The notes: a model not told the origin generated them from the letters alone. Numbered from the stretch's first letter, positions 39,801 to 49,177 are shown. The stretch is DNA of 64,000 bases from Craspedostauros australis (GCA_026770025.1 JAMXDE010000006.1:186001-250000), one strand, 5' to 3'. Numbers and translations: made by a program.

Positions 39801-42463
39801 AGGTCAGGAGCCCCGTGGCGTCGGATGAAGTCACGGAGAGTGTCGGAGATGCGGCTCTCGGATGGCATGGGAAAGCCGGCTGTGAACCGAGAGTCGAGGG
39901 CGACGTACACCTGAAGCATGGTGCAGCCGCCATGGCCTGGAACCCCGTCGTCGTGAGCAGGGGTATCGGAGAAGAGCGTATCCATCGCAACCGTCTCATG
40001 GAGACGGTCAACGTTGGCCGCTGGGAACCGAGACTTGAAATGCTTGCGCATGGAGAAGCGCTCGGCGGTACGGTACCATTGAGAGGTACACCGAAGAGTG
40101 TCGCGAACGCGACGAGCTGGAATCCAACCGAAGTGGGGTCGGAGAGCCTCGTAGTCGGCAGGCTTGCGAGTGGCAATGATGCTGCCCGGGTTGTCAGCGA
40201 TGTCGGCCTGGCGAGCACCAGTGTAGGCCGTGAGAACGGTAGAGTTGTTCTCGCGGCGCTGGAGTGCTGCGGCGTCATCATCGTCGACGTCGTCGAGGTT
40301 CATCTCCTGGTCGAGGGAAGAAGGGTCCCATTCGTCGTCCGCGGTGAAGTCGACATGTGGATACTTGTCGAGTTCGGAGCGGGTAGGCTTGGCCATGTCC
40401 ATGTAGGACAGGCCTTGCCGGACAGCCAGTGGGATGATGTGGCCTCCTGGTGTGATGATGGTCTGGCGACCTCCAGGGAGATTCCGTGGGCGTTCGTTGA
40501 CATCCATTCCGAAGGCACCAAGCTGGTTGGATGAATGGATGGTCTTGCCCTTTCCGTAGAGCGCGTATTGGTGGAATTTACCAATGATGGGCCCTTCGGT
40601 GGTCTGGATGAGACCGGCAACCGTACCGATGTCGAGGTTGGCAATGGCAGAGTCACCAATGCCACTGACGTCGGCGGTGTGTCCTGTCTTGCAGAGAACG
40701 AGGACGTCATCGCCAGCCAGGCCACCATTGGCACCGCTGTCGACGAGAGAGCCAGAGTGGTCCTTGACAAGCTTGTTGAAGCTGTACCGGACCACCGTGG
40801 AGTTGGCAAGGCGCCAGGTCTGGCCCTTGTAGACCAGTTGAGGAGTATCGTCAGACGAAGAGGTGGACTTGGTCTGAGCGAGAAGGCGATCGATGGCAGT
40901 GGACTGGTCACCAGCCTTGGAAGAGTCCGTGTTGCCAGCGGATGGAGTTGCGGAAGGAGTGTCGGTGGTGCCCGAAGATGTGGCAGCGTTGTTGGCAGCT
41001 CGGTGGGAGTCAGCCTTGCCCTTGCCCTTGTTCTTGCGCCACTTGCCCTTGGCCTCAAGGAAAGCCTTACGCTGATCCTTGGACATCTCACGCCATTCAT
41101 CATTGGGGATGGAACGGCGGTCGTCCTTGGCATAGTCCTTGCCATTGCCTTTGCCAGCAGAGCCGCTGGTCTTGGCGTTGTTGACCTTGCGCCGAGATGT
41201 GGTGCGAGGCTGGTTGGCATCAAGGGACTGAGCCTCATCGCGGACGAACTCGAGGAGGTCTTCGAAGGAGACACCAACCTTGATGAAGCCGCGAGATTGC
41301 TTGTGACGTTGGCGGGAGTTGGACTTGACGTTGGTGTAGGCCCGAGTCAGGTCGACATCGGGACCGATGGCGGTGCGCAGCCATTGCTGCTTGACCGCCT
41401 CGTCAACGCATGCATCATCGAGCTCCTCGATGTCGTCGAGCTTGGTTTCCCAAGCATCGAGGAATTGCTCGCGGGTCTTGGTCCAAGTCTGGTCCAGACG
41501 GAAGGCGACGATGGTGTCTCTGTATTTGATGGACAGAGTCTCGCCGACGACGCCACTGGTGTAGCTATCGACGAGATCGGCGTAGGCCGCACGCCCATCG
41601 CAAGACTTCTTGTAGGCACGGATGATGCGCCGACTCTTGGAAGTCTTGACATGCTCAGTGAGCACGGCGAAGAGGTAGCGATTCTGGCTCGCGAAGAAGG
41701 CCTCGTCCTTGGGTGCCGGCATGAAATCCATATCGAGATGGTGGTTGAGTCCATGGGAGAAGGAAAGAGTCTCGAAGGTCCGCATGAAGGTGAGGAAGTG
41801 CTTGTCGTCCTTCAGTGTTGGGAGCGACAGACTCTCCCGCTTGGTCGCCTTGCTGAACTCCTTGACGTAGTCAGCTGGAAGCTCCATGGCTTGGACACCT
41901 TGGAAGTTGGAAGTGGGTGCCATGGATGGAGTCACAGGCGGTTGCGGGAAGGCAGGATCAGGCACCGAAGCCGAAGGATCGAATCCGAAGTTCACATGCG
42001 GAGGTTCTTCGGCCACAGGACGGAATGCGGATGCCGGAGTGGTGTGGTTGCCCATGCCCATGCCCATGCCAATTGGAGATGGCACAGGTGTGCTTGCAGT
42101 CGAATGCGAGCGCGAAGAAGGAAGAGAAGGGTTGCTCTGCTCAGCCGTGAACGCCATGAAGGTAGCGCGATCAAGCTCGTTCCAGGTATCGTCATCCAGA
42201 ATGGACTGGGTGAGGTACCACTTGCCGAGGTTCAGGATCTTGCGGATGTGGTTGATGCCGAGGGATGCGGTGAAAGGCTCGCCATCATCGGTGTTGCCAC
42301 TGAGATGGAAGCTGCGAAGGTCATCCTCAGTGAGAGAGACGAGGTCGAGAGGGCTGATGATGTCCTCATGAGCGATGATATCGCGAGGAGTTGAGTCGGA
42401 AGGGATGCCAATGACACCGAGGATGTGATCCAAGGTGGCGAGGTCCGTCTCAGCAGTCGTCAT
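36869..42463 (-). CDS. Copia B Gag-Pol polyprotein
   Basis: A single 1864-residue frame from ATG 42463. The N-terminal ~500 residues are Gag-like: a Pro/Ser-rich stretch with MGMGMG, then a helical capsid-like region (FLTFMRTFETLSFSHGL). There is no CCHC knuckle; a basic Lys/Gly-rich patch (KAFLEAKGKWRKNKGKGK) sits in that position instead. Protease: LVDSGANGGLAG with Asp 575. Integrase: VAMDTLF, LMSDNAKAQ and HQNGAERRIQDIK for the DDE triad. RT: GDIGNAYLEAFTQERICF and YVDD (1498-1501). RNase H: TFVDANLLH, ATYGSEFVAARQA, MLGDNQSVI and NVADVMTKFLPW. No stop or frame break, so the protein could be functional. It would replicate through particles as described for copia A. Confidence 0.95.
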   Translation of the reverse strand: MTTAETDLATLDHILGVIGIPSDSTPRDIIAHEDIISPLDLVSLTEDDLRSFHLSGNTDDGEPFTASLGINHIRKILNLGKWYLTQSILDDDTWNELDRATFMAFTAEQSNPSLPSSRSHSTASTPVPSPIGMGMGMGNHTTPASAFRPVAEEPPHVNFGFDPSASVPDPAFPQPPVTPSMAPTSNFQGVQAMELPADYVKEFSKATKRESLSLPTLKDDKHFLTFMRTFETLSFSHGLNHHLDMDFMPAPKDEAFFASQNRYLFAVLTEHVKTSKSRRIIRAYKKSCDGRAAYADLVDSYTSGVVGETLSIKYRDTIVAFRLDQTWTKTREQFLDAWETKLDDIEELDDACVDEAVKQQWLRTAIGPDVDLTRAYTNVKSNSRQRHKQSRGFIKVGVSFEDLLEFVRDEAQSLDANQPRTTSRRKVNNAKTSGSAGKGNGKDYAKDDRRSIPNDEWREMSKDQRKAFLEAKGKWRKNKGKGKADSHRAANNAATSSGTTDTPSATPSAGNTDSSKAGDQSTAIDRLLAQTKSTSSSDDTPQLVYKGQTWRLANSTVVRYSFNKLVKDHSGSLVDSGANGGLAGDDVLVLCKTGHTADVSGIGDSAIANLDIGTVAGLIQTTEGPIIGKFHQYALYGKGKTIHSSNQLGAFGMDVNERPRNLPGGRQTIITPGGHIIPLAVRQGLSYMDMAKPTRSELDKYPHVDFTADDEWDPSSLDQEMNLDDVDDDDAAALQRRENNSTVLTAYTGARQADIADNPGSIIATRKPADYEALRPHFGWIPARRVRDTLRCTSQWYRTAERFSMRKHFKSRFPAANVDRLHETVAMDTLFSDTPAHDDGVPGHGGCTMLQVYVALDSRFTAGFPMPSESRISDTLRDFIRRHGAPDLLMSDNAKAQIGNKVMEILRQYHIRDHQSEPEHQHQNGAERRIQDIKRTTNGVMDRTGTPDRFWLICTLYVVDLFNHIAQVTAGSITPLQAAFGQRPDISKFLSYRWWQPVYYRVDNPTFPSQSKERSGRWAGPCLHKGDDLTFWVLDDETQRLLPRSAIRPADDSATRNLRADFPFPIVGEDDGSDAMNVANGEPDDDISVPPDSDPIVHSLADSILADRRGTDPETVGNAKVHIPKFSPEDLVGMTFIHEKDGQQVRAEVVQKVNDLDAANHQRIKMLLALADGETHDLISYVELADIIERQQEHNDDPDAKWEFDSIIGHEGPLSSSSPSYKGSSFNVIVKWGDGSTSTEPLSIMIQDDPVSCAAYGRRHELLDEPGWKRLKRLAIRTNRLERQVNKSKTFNLAPTFQFGVQVPRNHKEAMRLDDKNGNTLWADAEKKEMDQLFGYHTFKSLGKGAPVPSGFQKIRLQWVYAVKHDLRHKARCVAGGHLTDPCKDASYAGVVSLRSLRLSLLAGELNGIPTWVGDIGNAYLEAFTQERICFVAGDEFGDFAGHTMQIVKALYGLRTSGARFHEALADTLRDMGFLQCRSDPDVWMRDANSHWEYVCVYVDDLTATMADPKAFFDTLSSKYGYQLKGVGPIKYHLGADFGRDPDGTLKLSPQSYIKRMMENYERMFGELPRKISCPLDKADSPELDTSSELSETDKRKFMSLIGALQWCISLGRFDISVAVMTLARFRSAPRQGHLDRAKRVYGYLRKHPDAAIRFRTCVPRFDLHYEVPNHDWIYSVYGKTSEEIPDDIPEPKGKPVRTTTFVDANLLHCQVTGRSATGVLHLVNQTPIEWFSKRQGTVETATYGSEFVAARQATEQIISLRLALREMGIPIDGPSWMLGDNQSVITSSTVPKSMLSKRHNALAYHRVRSAVAAGILYFIKIPGTQNVADVMTKFLPWAVFWPLVKPILFWKGHTESSSSTYKT

Positions 42464-42783
42464 GATGAGCGATGGATGGATGGAGAGAGCGGATGCGGAT
42501 GCTGGAGGCTGAAGGATAGCTGAGGCTGGGGTGCACTGACTGAATCGTCTTCTGGTGCGGGAGGGTGCTGCAGGAAGTCTTGGATGGCTGAGTGGGAAGG
42601 CCCGAACTCAGCAGAGGAACCGAAAGGAGGGCGTTCTGCGGATGCGAGAAAGCCGAAGGAAAGCCGAAATCACGTCGTCACGTGATGGAAGGTGAAGGGA
42701 TCGCTCGTGGATGAACGAGGGATGAAGGATGGATGGATTGTCACGCAATCAATTCAGTAGGTGAAAGCTTGCGACTGTTAATC
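42464..42783 (-). other. Copia B leader between 5' LTR and gag
   Basis: 320 nt, purine-rich on the plus strand with GATGGATGGA words near 42470 and 42725. It holds the primer-binding site at its LTR end; no open frame of note. Confidence 0.65.
42767..42783 (-). other. Copia B primer-binding site matching tRNA-Asn(GTT) anticodon arm
   Basis: The plus strand reads GCTTGCGACTGTTAATC and ends exactly at the LTR edge. TGCGACTGTTAATC matches the anticodon arm of yeast tRNA-Asn as I recall it (loop CTGTTAA, anticodon GTT), ending at tRNA position 40. This implies priming by a 5' tRNA half, as established for Drosophila copia. Confidence 0.7.
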
Positions 42784-43415
42784 TGTTAGAACGTAATCGT
42801 AGATGGGTGTGAAGGATACCGCACCGAGAACGTAGAGTGATCAAGTCGTTGTTGTTGGTGAGGAGAGTGTTTGTTTACTGTGTTATTCGTATGGTAGTAT
42901 GAAGGCAGGCGAGCTCACAAGATGGATTCTTGAGAACTGTGAGCATGAGAGAGACATGACAGGTCTCATGCAATTTGCAAGTGAAATTAACACGGAGACA
43001 ACACGGCAAATGTGCGTGTTACTGCGTGAAGATGAGGTGCAAAAGGTCAATGAACAAAACACCGCGATAGCCCGTGTTGTGAATTACATCTTCTCACGAT
43101 GTTGCTAGTAGTACGATCACACGATTGATCGTATTCACTTGAGAAGGTCTTGGTAAGATTCGCACATGTCGCACCCAAGATCCAAGTCTGTCCTGATTGG
43201 GCAGATTGGTTCATCTTGGCAAGAAATCAATTTCCGCGACATTTTGGAACTGTGTTTGACGGGAAAACGATTCCTGCGACGCGAAATGCGACACAAATTG
43301 GACACAACGGATTTTCGACCAAAATTTCCGTTCGGAACGGAAAAGGTAAGAAAAGTGGATATTTCTGATTGGTCGACGGGTGTCGCTATTGTTAGAGATT
43401 TAGCGTGCGCTAATA
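42784..43415 (-). repeat. Copia B 5' LTR
   Basis: 632 bp, matching 36213-36844 by eye over the full length. Confidence 0.95.
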
Positions 43416-43420
43416 TGAAC
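43416..43420. repeat. Copia B target-site duplication, right
   Basis: TGAAC, matching 36208-36212. The sequence from 43421 to 43606 resumes the copia A leader. Confidence 0.9.
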
Positions 43421-43590
43421 TGTCAGTGGGCGGCTTGACTCTTGCTTCCTGCAGTGAAGCTCACAGGGTCCAAGCCACGGATGCGGGTCGCTGTGGCAGC
43501 GACTTGGTTGGATGAGGAAGTCTGAGACTTCGTGGGATCGGTTCTTGCGCTATTGATGAGGCTCTCTGTCGAATCTTGACTTCAGCGTAA

Positions 43591-43606
43591 GACCAGGCTC
43601 ATAACC
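43591..43606 (-). other. Copia A primer-binding site matching initiator tRNA-Met anticodon arm
   Basis: The plus strand reads GACCAGGCTCATAACC and abuts the LTR exactly. GGCTCATAACC is the anticodon loop and flanking stem of yeast-type initiator tRNA-Met (loop CTCATAA, anticodon CAT), again ending at tRNA position 40. Drosophila copia is known to prime from the 5' half of the same tRNA. Confidence 0.75.
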
Positions 43607-44367
43607 AGCGAGAATAGAGGGCAAATGAAGTCCGGTTGTGTCCGGCTTTGCCTTCCAGTGTCGGACTTTGGCAGGTCAAAAGGGGAAGTGAAACTGCCAA
43701 CGTCAGCGCGGTTAAACGTAGTGTGACCACGAACGTAGATGAGACGATTGAGAATGTGTTTTGAGTTGATTTGGTGGTTGTAAAGCTTGAGTTTTTGTAA
43801 GATTGTTGTTTTTATGAGATTGTTTTGGTTGAAGGTTGGAGAGGAAAACGAGATGGGCTGGTCATCACACTGCTCTGCTGTTGGTTGTCGCTGTTCATGG
43901 TCTTGTACATTTGAAAAATTGCTCCACAATCCCCAGGCGATGAAACCACGATGCTTCATCGCTCTTGGCAGGTTTGAGAGCTGATTCTCCAATTGTTGGG
44001 GTGAAGGTGCGAGTGTTCCATGTCTTAGTCTTGTTCCAATTTTGCAGGATAGTCTTGCTTTTGATCCAAGACCGGCACATCCTGCATGGAAGATGTCAGT
44101 TTCATACATATGTAATCTTGGAACACATGGCAAAGAGGCAAGTGAGAAGCATCAACTGTGCATGCAGGATGAGCCATGCACTTGTATTCTTGCAGACAGA
44201 TGCCTTCACATATGTAATCTCTTTTGGAGGTAGAGTGCCTGTCCATTTGTTGCTCAATCGTGTGTACTGGTGGTAGTACAGACAATTCGGTCACCGGTCA
44301 ATGGGGGCATGAAGGGAAAATACCAATTTTCAGCAATTTTTCAGTGACATCATGGTATATTGCAACT
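43607..44367 (-). repeat. Copia A 5' LTR
   Basis: 761 bp, matching 27686-28446 over the full length by eye. Confidence 0.95.
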
Positions 44368-44372
44368 TGTCT
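44368..44372. repeat. Copia A target-site duplication, right
   Basis: TGTCT, matching 27681-27685. Beyond it the piggyBac-like element resumes. Confidence 0.9.
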
Positions 44373-44886
44373 TTAGGTTGATATAGTTGCCTAAAGTACT
44401 TGTGAATCGATTTTTCGTGCGCGGGACTGTCGCTCATTCCATTGGCGAGACGCGAATCGCCAAATTGGCGAGGTCGCATTTTCGTTTTTCGAATTCGCTT
44501 CCTTGCCAACACCCACATGTCATGCCTTTGTTGTTACGTATCAGCATGCCTCTTGCTACCAATGTGCTGCTTGCGGGTTGTGGTGCCTGCTTCTCTTACC
44601 ATGAAACGAGCATTACAGCATGTGAGCATCGCATCATGTGAGCGTCACAGCATCACAGCATCGCGTCATCGCAAGATCACAGCATCACATCATCACAGCA
44701 TCGCAGCATTGCAAGATTGCAGCATCACAGCATCACAGCATTGCAGCATCCCAACATTGCGACATCACATCATCGCAGCATCATGACATCGCCCAATTCA
44801 ACAGCTTCATCATGGTTGATCCCTGAAAGAAGCCTTCCCAAAAGCCTGCACCCCCCACAGGCCCATCGCCCACCTCACCCTCACAC
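44373..44886 (+). other. piggyBac-like 5' region upstream of the transposase
   Basis: About 510 bp of the outer transposon between copia A and the first transposase ATG. It contains a CATCACAG minisatellite and otherwise only short open frames. Confidence 0.6.
44595..44795. repeat. Degenerate CATCACAG minisatellite
   Basis: Roughly 20 imperfect tandem copies of an 8-10-base unit built on CATCACAG or CATCGCAG. Units vary in length, so it is not a CRISPR-like array. Confidence 0.8.
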
Positions 44887-45453
44887 ATGCACCATGCATA
44901 TGACAGATCACCCTACAGCAGCTCACGGCCACACATCATATTCCTCAATGGAATGCCTTCCTCTGCCATCTTCTTTGCAGATAACAACAACACATCCAAT
45001 TCTGAGCGAAGTCTAACCTACAGAGACTTCCTTGGAAACAACAAATCCTGCAACAGCAGCAACATTTGGGGCAATCCCAATCTGCCTGCATTGGGTACCA
45101 CTGCCTCCTCATTGGACCATGACACAAATCATCAGTTTGGTCAGGAGAATGCCACAAATCGCAGCACTGTCAGCCCCATCCCTTCACCAACACACAAATC
45201 CTATACTGACAGCAGCAGCACGCAAGAGTTCTCCAGAGACACCACCACACAAGGTAGTTGCCATGGTTGTGCATTCTTCACTGGTGATGACAGCAACCAG
45301 AGAACCATTCCACAGCTGAACTTTCCTCCATTCCCAACACCAACAGATGGGCAATCCCAGCGCAACACTGTCTTCTTCTCCGACGAATCCACCAAGCCAC
45401 CCTGCGATTCCTGCCATACCTTTTCCCCAGCAGACAACATTGCCACTCCTCCG
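44887..45453 (+). pseudogene. piggyBac-like transposase, N-terminal part
   Basis: Open from ATG 44887 (MHHAYDRSPY) until LINE-2 begins at 45454. The ~189 residues are Ser/Thr/Asn/Pro-rich and probably disordered, as is common for piggyBac transposase N-termini, with SERSLTYRDFLGNN as the only structured-looking stretch. The frame at the 13-bp target duplication (GCC ACT CCT CCG) is the same as in the downstream transposase segment, so both were once one continuous frame. Read past the junction, the frame hits TAA within the LINE-2 AT tail at about 45463. Confidence 0.7.
45441..45453. repeat. LINE-2 target-site duplication, left
   Basis: TGCCACTCCTCCG, a perfect 13-bp match to 61987-61999. 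Confidence 0.92.
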
Positions 45454-45605
45454 ATATATATATAACACACGGATTATAACTGTTAGGTCATGCGCCGAGG
45501 GCGCTTTTATTCCGCCTCATTGATTCAACGTGTAGGCACGCAGCGGGAACGGATTGACACTTGGTGTCTGTGTGTGGAGGTGGTGGATCTGGGGTCAAGT
45601 CTGTG

Positions 45606-48489
45606 TCAGGCTAGGGTTGAGGGGTGGGTGGCTGGTGCTCGGTGGCGGCGTCGCTGGTTCTTCATCCAGTTGGTGAGCACGGTCGGGATGTTCGGTGCCG
45701 CGTGGCCGAGTCCTTGCTGCATCGCTTGGACCCATGGGATTAGGGCGGCGATTTGGGCTGTCGCTGGTGGGTTGGACCATAGCGGTCGCAGCATTTCTGG
45801 GATCGCTTTGGTGGGTGCTGTACGGAGGCGGTGAAGCTGTTGTTGAAGAAGAGCCGTCATGCCGTGCGACGTCTGCTCCGCCTTGGTTTCGTTGCGGTCG
45901 TGCCACTGCTGCAGGACGGTGTGCCACATGAAGTTTGTGACGCTCACTTGCCAGTCTCGGAGCAGCTTGGGAGCACGTCTTCTCTGGTGAGGAGCCATAG
46001 GAGGGGCCTGGTCTCGCCACGAGGTGGACCAACCGCCCCAAATTAGAGCGACCCAGCCAACGTTGGCCTGTCTCACCTGGATGTTCTGAGTCGGCGATGG
46101 TCGTATGCCCGAGGGAGGGATGCCTCTGGAGGTTATGCGTTTGATTGCCGTGCAGACGAGCTGAGCGACTTCGGGAGGGGTGGTAGGCGGTCTCACGATT
46201 GACCGAACTTTCTGGATGGCTTTGGCCCAGATGGACTGGCTCGCAGCGCTGGGACACATGAGGATGTGTGTGTTGTCTTCCGGCCTGCCGCACCTGGGGC
46301 ATTCTGCGGATTGCTCCTGCTGGCACTGTTGCATGTTCTTGCCACTGGCGCCGGTGCCCGTCATGAGCTTGAGCAACGTTCGCCGCTTGCCTCCGCTCCA
46401 TCTCCGGGAGACCGAGCGCATGGGCTCCCAATCCACGTTCGTCGGGCTGGAGGCTCCCCATCTCTCGCAACACTTCTGTTTGATGCCGCCATTGTCGATG
46501 AGAGACGACACCGTCCAGTAGTCGAGATCTGTGAGGGGTCCGGCCGCGGTGCTTAGGGTCCATCCTGCCGTAGGTATCACTGTTGCTGGGGCTCGGGGCC
46601 GGCCTGTATAGAACTGATCCCAGTGGTATCCGGCATAGCCATTGGCGAGGACGCTCAGTGACTCCCAGGCGGTGATGGGCTCGTCTGAGTCGTCTGCGTG
46701 CCCCTTGACTTCCTGGGGAGTGAATCTGACTCTGGCCTGGCGGAGGTTGCGGACCACTTCGGACCACAGGTCAAAGTCCTTTCTTCGTGGCTCTGGCCAC
46801 CTGTCAAAGTCTATCGCTTGCAGTGCCCTGTTGTTGTCGCAGGCGACGGTGGCGCTGCCATGGATGTCAGACCACTCTGCTACCGAGGTGATGAGCCAGA
46901 TGGATATCAGGACTCCTGCAAGCTCCGCTCTGTTGGAGTCGGTTGGATGAGAGCCCTCGGGAACGGCCGCTGTCGCCACGATCTGGTGCGCATCATCCTG
47001 CAAGCCGCTCTGGATGATGGCCGCCGCAGATCCTTTGTAGTCTTTGGCCGAGGCGTCGCTGCACGCCACACAGGTGCTGGCTGCGATGGACCGTACTATT
47101 GCATAGACATCGCCTCGGATGTGTATATTGGGGAGCATTGTCGCCGCTGCGGGGCCTTTCCGATGCAGCCATTCTCGTATGGTGGTGGGTGTTGGTGATC
47201 TGTCAATTCTCCCGCTGGATGTGATGGCCATGCCGGATCTGCAAAGAGCGCGGTCAACCACGAGGGCTGGGCGAGGGTCTGTGGCCGTCGTTGGAGCCGG
47301 TCGGTCGAAGGGGGAGATGGTGCCGTCCGGTAGTTGGGTGTCACGCCCTGCCGGTGCACCTTGCCATGGCCCGAGTCGGGTCCGTAGGTGCCATCCTGGC
47401 TGGTCCGGGGCCACCACTTTGACAGGACCGCTTCCCACGCCTCCCACGCCCGCTTGGTGACCTTGCCAACTCTGGGCCAGGTGATGCCTCTCGCCGGTAG
47501 TCTTTCGCGTTGTAGGATCATTGGCCGTATCTGGCTTCCGTCGGCCGTGGAGATGTCTGATAGCCAGAGCACTCGCAGGTGTAGTCGGGCAACGTTGGCG
47601 AGCGCTAGAGTCTGTCTGTGGAGGTCGGAAGTGATGGCGAGGTGCATGATGGGGCTGTCTCCGGTCCGGGGGATTGTGGATGGGTGGGATTGGTCCTTCA
47701 TCAGGATGCCCAGCTTGGACGCTGATTTGAATGTGTTTTGCCACCACCCGGAGCAGGTCCAGTTTCCCCACGCTTTCTCATGCTGTTGAAGTAGTCCCGG
47801 CAATCCCGTCCACAGCTCAAGATGATGCAGTGAAGTGCGTAGGAGTCGTCCTGTTTCTGTGGGGCGTTCAAAGTGCTTGAGAATCATTTCCAAGTGAGAC
47901 GTCACCTGGGCTGTGTACAGGTGCAGTACTCCCATTCCCATGGCGTCTTTGTGGCCGAACACGTACTGGCGTGCAATGGTGCGGGCGATTCCCATGGCCG
48001 GCAGTGCGGTCGTGAGTGCTGTGCTCATCACTTTGTTCCATTGGTCTGTGGACATTGTGGTCGCCGGAGACAAAAATTGCAGCGATGGCCATAGTACAGA
48101 TTTGATAGCCACCTCTGTGTCTTGTCAGGTGATGCGAGACGCTCGGATGCGTGCCGCCCAGGTGTGGGATTTCTGGAGCAGATATTGTGCGTGTTCGGAC
48201 TGCCGCCCGTCTCGCCGGGACACCATGCCTAGGTATTTGGAGGCCGACCGGGGGCCGGTGAGGGCGAGTTGGGTGCGTTCTCCGGACGGGGTGTTCATGC
48301 AGACGCTCGTGGTGGGCGTCTTGGTGTCGTAGACCCACTTCGTGCGCTGCCATTTGAACCGTATGAGTTGCCAGAAGCTCTTGGACGGCTCCAGTGCCCC
48401 GCCAGTGGCGGTGAGAAGGCCGTCCCAGTGGTCCACGGCTGCCTGGAAGGTTTGCGCTTGCTCGTTGGGCGTTGTAGAGGGCAGGCTTT
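45606..48489 (-). pseudogene. LINE-2 ORF2, C-terminal half (RT thumb, RNase H, zinc finger)
   Basis: Resumes ORF2 directly after the copia C target duplication, in frame with the N-terminal half. The first part (DHWDGLLTATGGALEPSKSFW, then SASKYLGM) is the region following the RT active site. A TGA at 48125-48127 interrupts it. The thumb follows (MSTDQWNKVMSTALTTALPAMG) and aligns with LINE-1a QWRRIMAPALLAALPMMG. A frame change between about 47330 and 47410 leads into the RNase H frame: CSDASAKDYKG, NRAELAGVLISIW, ACDNNRALQAID and VKGHADDSDEP, with the catalytic acids kept. CPRCGRPEDNTHILMC is the C-terminal zinc finger, and the stop is at 45606. The protein cannot be made in full. Confidence 0.85.
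48484..48489. repeat. Copia C target-site duplication, left
   Basis: GGCTTT, matching 56616-56621; 5 or 6 bp depending on how a shared T is assigned. Confidence 0.85.
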
Positions 48490-49170
48490 TGTTGGAAATC
48501 CGGGGTTAGTGTTAGTAAGAACTAATTGGTTGTTAGATCGTACTATTCAGAACTGTGAGCTCATTCTCTTCAGCTCCTTTGCCTTTCGTTTCTCATGTAG
48601 CATCTCCTGCAGCAGCATCGTGTTTGACTATTGCATTCATGCATCTCATCATCATGAATCAACGCTTGCATGCATGAGATCTCATCCGCAGGCATCCTTG
48701 TCATGCATATCGTCGTGCATATCCGTAGGCATTCTTTCCATGCACCTCGTCGTGCATATCCTTATTCTACATTCCCTGCGGTACGATTCCACAGTCTTGC
48801 GTTTCGCTCTTGATCTCCTGACACCAAACTTTACGATTGGCGTCATGGTTGATGTCATGGTTGATGCCCTTTCTGAGATGTTCTAGTCCGTGGCTGACAC
48901 GTGCCATGATCTCCAGATGGGGTGATCATCAATGTGTCGGTCATCATCTTCCTTCACATGATTTAGATGTCGTGGCCTTTTCTTGATTCATAGAGGACAG
49001 GCTTGTTTGCTTGGTAAGACTGAGGTCATTCCCGTGTGATTCGTGTCGTGGGTGGAATGGACAATATTCAATGGTGTGACGAATAATATCCAAAAGTGTG
49101 ACAAATAATGTTGGGAGTTGCAGCAATCATGGGTATCTTTCCGACAGAGTCGTACCCTCGATTCCTGACA
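48490..49170 (-). repeat. Copia C 3' LTR
   Basis: 681 bp, begins TGTCAGGAATCG and ends CCAACA on the element strand. Contains internal near-repeats such as GTGTGACGAATAATA/GTGTGACAAATAATG. Confidence 0.94.
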
Positions 49171-49177
49171 CCCTTCC
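49171..49177 (-). other. Copia C polypurine tract
   Basis: GGAAGGG on the element strand abuts the 3' LTR. Confidence 0.65.

Larger units (their letters stand above)
36213..43415 (-). mobile_element. Copia B: CoDi-like Ty1/copia element nested in copia A leader
   Basis: 7203 bp with 632-bp LTRs that look identical by eye, flanked by TGAAC on both sides. In transcript order: 5' LTR (43415-42784), a primer site matching a tRNA-Asn anticodon arm, a ~300-nt leader, one gag-pol frame, GGGGAG purine tract and 3' LTR. Removing 36213-43415 and one TGAAC rejoins the copia A leader. It inserted after copia A, and both events are recent. The absence of a CCHC knuckle and the diverged RNase H distinguish it from copia A and C; it resembles the diatom-specific CoDi branch, to be tested by phylogeny. 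Confidence 0.95.
27686..44367 (-). mobile_element. Copia A: Ty1/copia LTR retrotransposon, host of nested copia B
   Basis: LTRs of 761 bp at both ends look identical by eye and are flanked by the 5-bp duplication TGTCT. In transcript order: 5' LTR (44367-43607), primer-binding site, leader (43606-43416 continuing at 36212-35891), a single gag-pol frame (35890-28514), purine tract and 3' LTR. Copia B occupies 36213-43415 within the leader. Without it the element is about 9.5 kb, long for a copia because the polyprotein has 2458 residues. Intact frame and matching LTRs mean a very recent insertion. Domain order protease-integrase-RT-RNase H defines Ty1/copia. Confidence 0.95.

Noticed and set aside
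40535-42394. A 619-codon open frame on the plus strand
   Set aside because: It is exactly antisense to copia B Gag-Pol and arises from the codon bias of the real frame; it has no domain. The same applies to 33785-35047 and 9187-10221.
36328-43108. Identical 69-residue plus-strand frames at 36328-36537 and 42899-43108
   Set aside because: They are the same because both lie in the copia B LTRs, antisense to the element; short and without features.
43591-43606. tRNA gene fragment (initiator Met anticodon arm)
   Set aside because: Only the anticodon arm is present and it abuts the LTR exactly; primer-binding site is the better reading. Same for 42767-42783.
44595-44795. CRISPR-like array
   Set aside because: The repeat unit is only 8-10 bases, degenerate, without unique spacers, and inside a eukaryotic transposon; it is a minisatellite.
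45606-46767. Several overlapping long frames on both strands over the LINE-2 RNase H region
   Set aside because: Only the minus-strand frame with CSDASAKD, RAELAG and the CPRC zinc finger carries domains; the others are shadows.
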